DNA from: an uncultured Coriobacteriaceae bacterium
Lineage (GTDB): Bacteria > Actinomycetota > Coriobacteriia > Coriobacteriales > Eggerthellaceae
NCBI GenBank assembly: GCA_900552585.1
Contig: USAB01000014.1
Coordinates: 1 to 28,351, forward strand
Length of the DNA stretch: 28,351 nt
Reading direction: 5' to 3'
The translations under genes were made by a program, and so were the position numbers. The notes beneath the pieces are model-generated. The model ran no database searches. It was given only the letters and a program-made list of their open reading frames with translations, and was not told where the DNA came from. The stretch's first letter is position 1. The number at the start of each line of letters is the position of its first letter. Of this stretch, positions 26,158 through 28,351 are shown one piece after another.

Positions 26158-27651
26158 ATGAGCACATCCCTTGTGCCGGGCGAACGTCCCGATAGGATGG
26201 AGGAGGAATGCGCCGTTTTCGGCGTATACGCTCCCGGCGAAGACGTTGCCCGGTTGACCTGCTTCGGCCTGCAGGCGCTGCAGCATCGCGGGCAGGAGAG
26301 CGCGGGCATTGCCGTCGGCGACGGCGAGACCGTGCTGGTCCATAAAGACCTAGGCCTGGTAACCCAGGTGTTCGACGAAGCCTCGCTTGCCGCATTGACG
26401 GGCGACGTGGCCATCGGCCATTGCCGATATTCCACCAGCGGCGGCGCCGGCGCATGGGATGCCGCACAGCCGCACATCTCCGCCATCGACAACGTGCTGG
26501 TGGCCGTTGCGCACAACGGCACACTGGTGAACGTGGCCGATCAGCGGGCATTTCTGGTGAACGAGGGTATCACGCTGCGCTCGAACACAGACAGCGAGGT
26601 GGCCACGAAGACCATCGGCTACGTCACGCGCAAGACCGGCCATATTCGCGACGGTATCCGTGCCGTCATGCAGCATATGACGGGCGCCTATGCCATGGTT
26701 CTCATCAACCCGGACACGTTGTATGCGTTCCGCGATCCGAACGGAATCCGTCCGCTGGTTCTGGGTAAGCTGCCGGAAAACCGCGGCTGGGTGGTGTGTA
26801 GCGAAACGTGCGGCCTGGATGCCGTCGGCGCGGAATTCGTGCGCGACGTGGAGCCCGGCGAGATGATCCGCATCAACGCCGAGGGTCTGCATTGCGAGCA
26901 GGCCGTTCCTGCGAAACAGCGCGCAGCCTGCATCTTCGAGTACGTGTACTTCGCCCGTCCGGATTCCATCATGGACGGCCAAGTGGTCTACCATGCCCGT
27001 CGCCAGATGGGCCGCATCCTGGCGCAGGAGGCGCCGGCGGATGCCGATCTGGTGCTGGGAGTTCCCGACTCCGGCGTGCCGCCCGCAATCGGTTATGCCA
27101 TGGAGAGCGGCATTCCGTATTCCGACGGCATTGTGAAGAACCGCTATGTGGGGCGCACATTCATCCAGCCCACGCAGACCATGCGCCAGATGGGCATTCG
27201 CATCAAGCTCAATCCGCTGCCGTCCGTCATCCGCGGCAAGCGCCTGGTGGTCATCGACGACAGCATCGTGCGCGGTAACACGTCGAAGAAGCTGGTTGAG
27301 ATGCTGCGTCAGGCCGGTGCGAAGGAAGTTCATCTGCGCATCGTGTCGCCTGAGGTGAAATGGCCATGCTTCTACGGCATCGACACGGACACACAGGACC
27401 AGCTGCTTTCTGCGAACTACACAGTGGAGGAGGCATGCAAGTGGATTGGCGCCGATTCGCTGGCGTTTATCTCCGTCGAGGGCCTGCATAAATCCATCCG
27501 CGCCAGCCATGACGGGTTCTGCGATGCCTGCTTCACCGGCAATTACGTGGTGGACATTCCCGAGGCCATGCAGAAGCGTAGCTTCCTGCCGAAGTGCATG
27601 CCCGGCGCGAAGGGGACCCCGCAACAAGAAAAGGCGGGCACTCCCGCGTAA
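26158..27651 (+). CDS. purF: Amidophosphoribosyltransferase PurF (Fe-S type)
   Basis: A 497-residue enzyme for the first committed step of purine synthesis: PRPP plus glutamine gives phosphoribosylamine. A short propeptide ends at MEEE before the catalytic Cys18 of the class II glutaminase (CAVFGVYAP; RGQESAG; GHCRYSTSG). The phosphoribosyltransferase domain has the PRPP loop VVIDDSIVRGNTS. Cys258, Cys404, Cys455 and Cys458 sit at the positions of the four [4Fe-4S] ligands of the Bacillus enzyme (AACIFEY, PCFYGID, FCDACF), so an oxygen-sensitive cluster and propeptide processing are expected. AGGAGA precedes ATG 26158. purM follows after 293 bp, not tightly linked. Confidence 0.97.
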   Translation: MSTSLVPGERPDRMEEECAVFGVYAPGEDVARLTCFGLQALQHRGQESAGIAVGDGETVLVHKDLGLVTQVFDEASLAALTGDVAIGHCRYSTSGGAGAWDAAQPHISAIDNVLVAVAHNGTLVNVADQRAFLVNEGITLRSNTDSEVATKTIGYVTRKTGHIRDGIRAVMQHMTGAYAMVLINPDTLYAFRDPNGIRPLVLGKLPENRGWVVCSETCGLDAVGAEFVRDVEPGEMIRINAEGLHCEQAVPAKQRAACIFEYVYFARPDSIMDGQVVYHARRQMGRILAQEAPADADLVLGVPDSGVPPAIGYAMESGIPYSDGIVKNRYVGRTFIQPTQTMRQMGIRIKLNPLPSVIRGKRLVVIDDSIVRGNTSKKLVEMLRQAGAKEVHLRIVSPEVKWPCFYGIDTDTQDQLLSANYTVEEACKWIGADSLAFISVEGLHKSIRASHDGFCDACFTGNYVVDIPEAMQKRSFLPKCMPGAKGTPQQEKAGTPA

Positions 27652-27743
27652 GGGTAGCACGGCGTCGGAAGGCGGCGTATCGATTGCGGCTGGCCGGAAC
27701 CGCGGCAGCTGTCGCATCGATGCCCCCGATACAGAATTACTCG

Positions 27744-27771
27744 GAAGCGTCCCGCATCGCTGGGGCGCTTC
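27744..27771 (+). terminator. Candidate terminator after purF
   Basis: GAAGCGTCCC (27744-27753) pairs with GGGGCGCTTC (27762-27771), ten pairs with one G-U, around an eight-base loop. Only a broken T tract (TCTGCTTTC) follows, so efficiency is uncertain. Confidence 0.55.
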
Positions 27772-27891
27772 TCTGCTTTCTGGAGGAGGGGGCTTGTCAC
27801 CGCATTCCCGTGCCGACGCTTCCCCTTACCGTGCGCTTCGCCCAATTAATACCGTGAATTCAGGCGTTTCGCCTCCGTGGCCCCATCCATT

Positions 27892-27900
27892 TGGGATAAT
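27892..27900 (+). promoter_or_regulatory. Candidate extended -10 of purM
   Basis: TGG-GATAAT (5 of 6 to TATAAT, with the TGn extension) lies 45 bases before the purM ATG. No good -35 is seen. Confidence 0.45.
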
Positions 27901-27944
27901 GTCACAGCAGGAAAGGCTTATTGGCAAGAGTCAGGAGAGAGATC

Positions 27945-28351
27945 ATGACCGAACGAATCACGATGAGCGCGGCCGAGGGAGACGACAACCCGGCTATGCC
28001 CAGCTGGGTGACGGAGGACGCCGTGACCTATGCGAAGGCTGGCGTAGACACCGCCGAAGGTGCCCGCGCAGTCGACGCCATCAAGGGCTTGGTGCATGAG
28101 ACGTATCGCGAAGAGGTCGTGGGCGATATCGGCGGCTTCGGCGGCCTGTTCTCCATTGCCAAGGCGAAGAACATGAAAGATCCGCTGCTGGTGTCCGGCA
28201 CGGACGGCGTGGGCACGAAGCTGCAGCTGGCGCGCCTGTGCGACAAGCATGACACTGTGGGTATCGACCTGGTGGCCATGTGCGTGAACGACGTGCTGGC
28301 AACGGGCGCCGAGCCGCTGCTCTTCCTGGATTACATTGCCGGGGGCAAGCT
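27945..28351 (+). CDS. purM: Phosphoribosylformylglycinamidine cyclo-ligase PurM, 5' part only
   Basis: The first 135 codons of purM, cut by the window end. PurM closes the imidazole ring in purine synthesis (FGAM to AIR, using ATP). Visible blocks: VTYAKAGVDT, the IGGFGGLFS loop, SGTDGVGTKLQLA and DLVAMCVNDVLATGAEPLLFLDY, all near the family's N-terminal ATP-binding region. A 22-residue N-terminal extension precedes the family start (TYAKAGVD). ATG 27945 is preceded by AGGAGAGAG. Neighbouring purF supports the assignment. Confidence 0.96.
   Translation, partial: MTERITMSAAEGDDNPAMPSWVTEDAVTYAKAGVDTAEGARAVDAIKGLVHETYREEVVGDIGGFGGLFSIAKAKNMKDPLLVSGTDGVGTKLQLARLCDKHDTVGIDLVAMCVNDVLATGAEPLLFLDYIAGGK

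Larger units (their letters stand above)
27652..27944 (+). other. purF-purM intergenic region (293 bp)
   Basis: No gene is seen. It has an imperfect inverted repeat (ATCGATTGCGGCTG near 27678 and CAGCTGTCGCATCGAT near 27707), a stem-loop terminator candidate at 27744-27771 and a promoter candidate at 27892-27900. The layout fits a separate purM transcript. Confidence 0.5.

Overview
The window is a stretch of chromosomal housekeeping DNA from a high-GC Gram-positive bacterium. The best fit is an anaerobic member of the Coriobacteriia (Eggerthellaceae-like). Pointers to this are the GC-rich codon use, the actinobacterial-type Ppx/GppA, the PurF with four cluster-type cysteines, the class B sortase, and the mix of Actinobacteria-like and Firmicutes-like families. 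This placement is inference from gene style; no 16S or other marker is present. I see no phage, insertion sequence, integrase, CRISPR array or rRNA.

Left part (1-5242): the 3' end of a Ppx/GppA phosphatase gene, a tRNA-Leu(UAA), and a perfect 12-bp hairpin that separates them from a convergent two-component pair (OmpR-type regulator, then histidine kinase, minus strand). The kinase has a pure serine tract in its extracellular part. A 330-bp divergent gap carrying 11-bp- and 15-bp-period direct repeats leads to a polyprenyl diphosphate synthase. Next to it is a cytoplasmic protein with two peptidoglycan-binding domains whose layout recalls CwlM.

Centre (5318-15040): glmU (with a one-base frameshift as given), prs and pth, closed by a strong terminator. 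Then comes a 1126-residue protein that fuses a complete RecJ nuclease to a RecQ-like helicase. It is followed five bases later by a bifunctional Rel (p)ppGpp synthetase/hydrolase and a metallo-beta-lactamase-fold hydrolase.

Right part (15041-28351): a PiT phosphate permease with a DUF47/PhoU-like partner, preceded by Pho-box-like 11-bp repeats. Aspartokinase and aspartate-semialdehyde dehydrogenase follow (the first two steps of the aspartate family), each ended by a terminator or promoter boundary. A minus-strand pair holds ppk1 (polyphosphate synthesis) and an overlapping acidic Pro-Glu-repeat protein. A two-domain PPK2-type polyphosphate:AMP phosphotransferase diverges from ppk1. A class B sortase, purF and the start of purM end the window.

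The recurring theme is phosphate. Uptake (PiT/DUF47), polyphosphate synthesis (PPK1), polyphosphate use (PAP, Ppx/GppA), the alarmone Rel and PRPP supply and use (Prs, PurF) all lie within 28 kb. The most notable items are the RecJ-RecQ fusion, the CwlM-like protein beside glmU, the acidic repeat protein tied to ppk1, and the phosphate-box-like repeats. No wholly unknown multi-gene system is evident.
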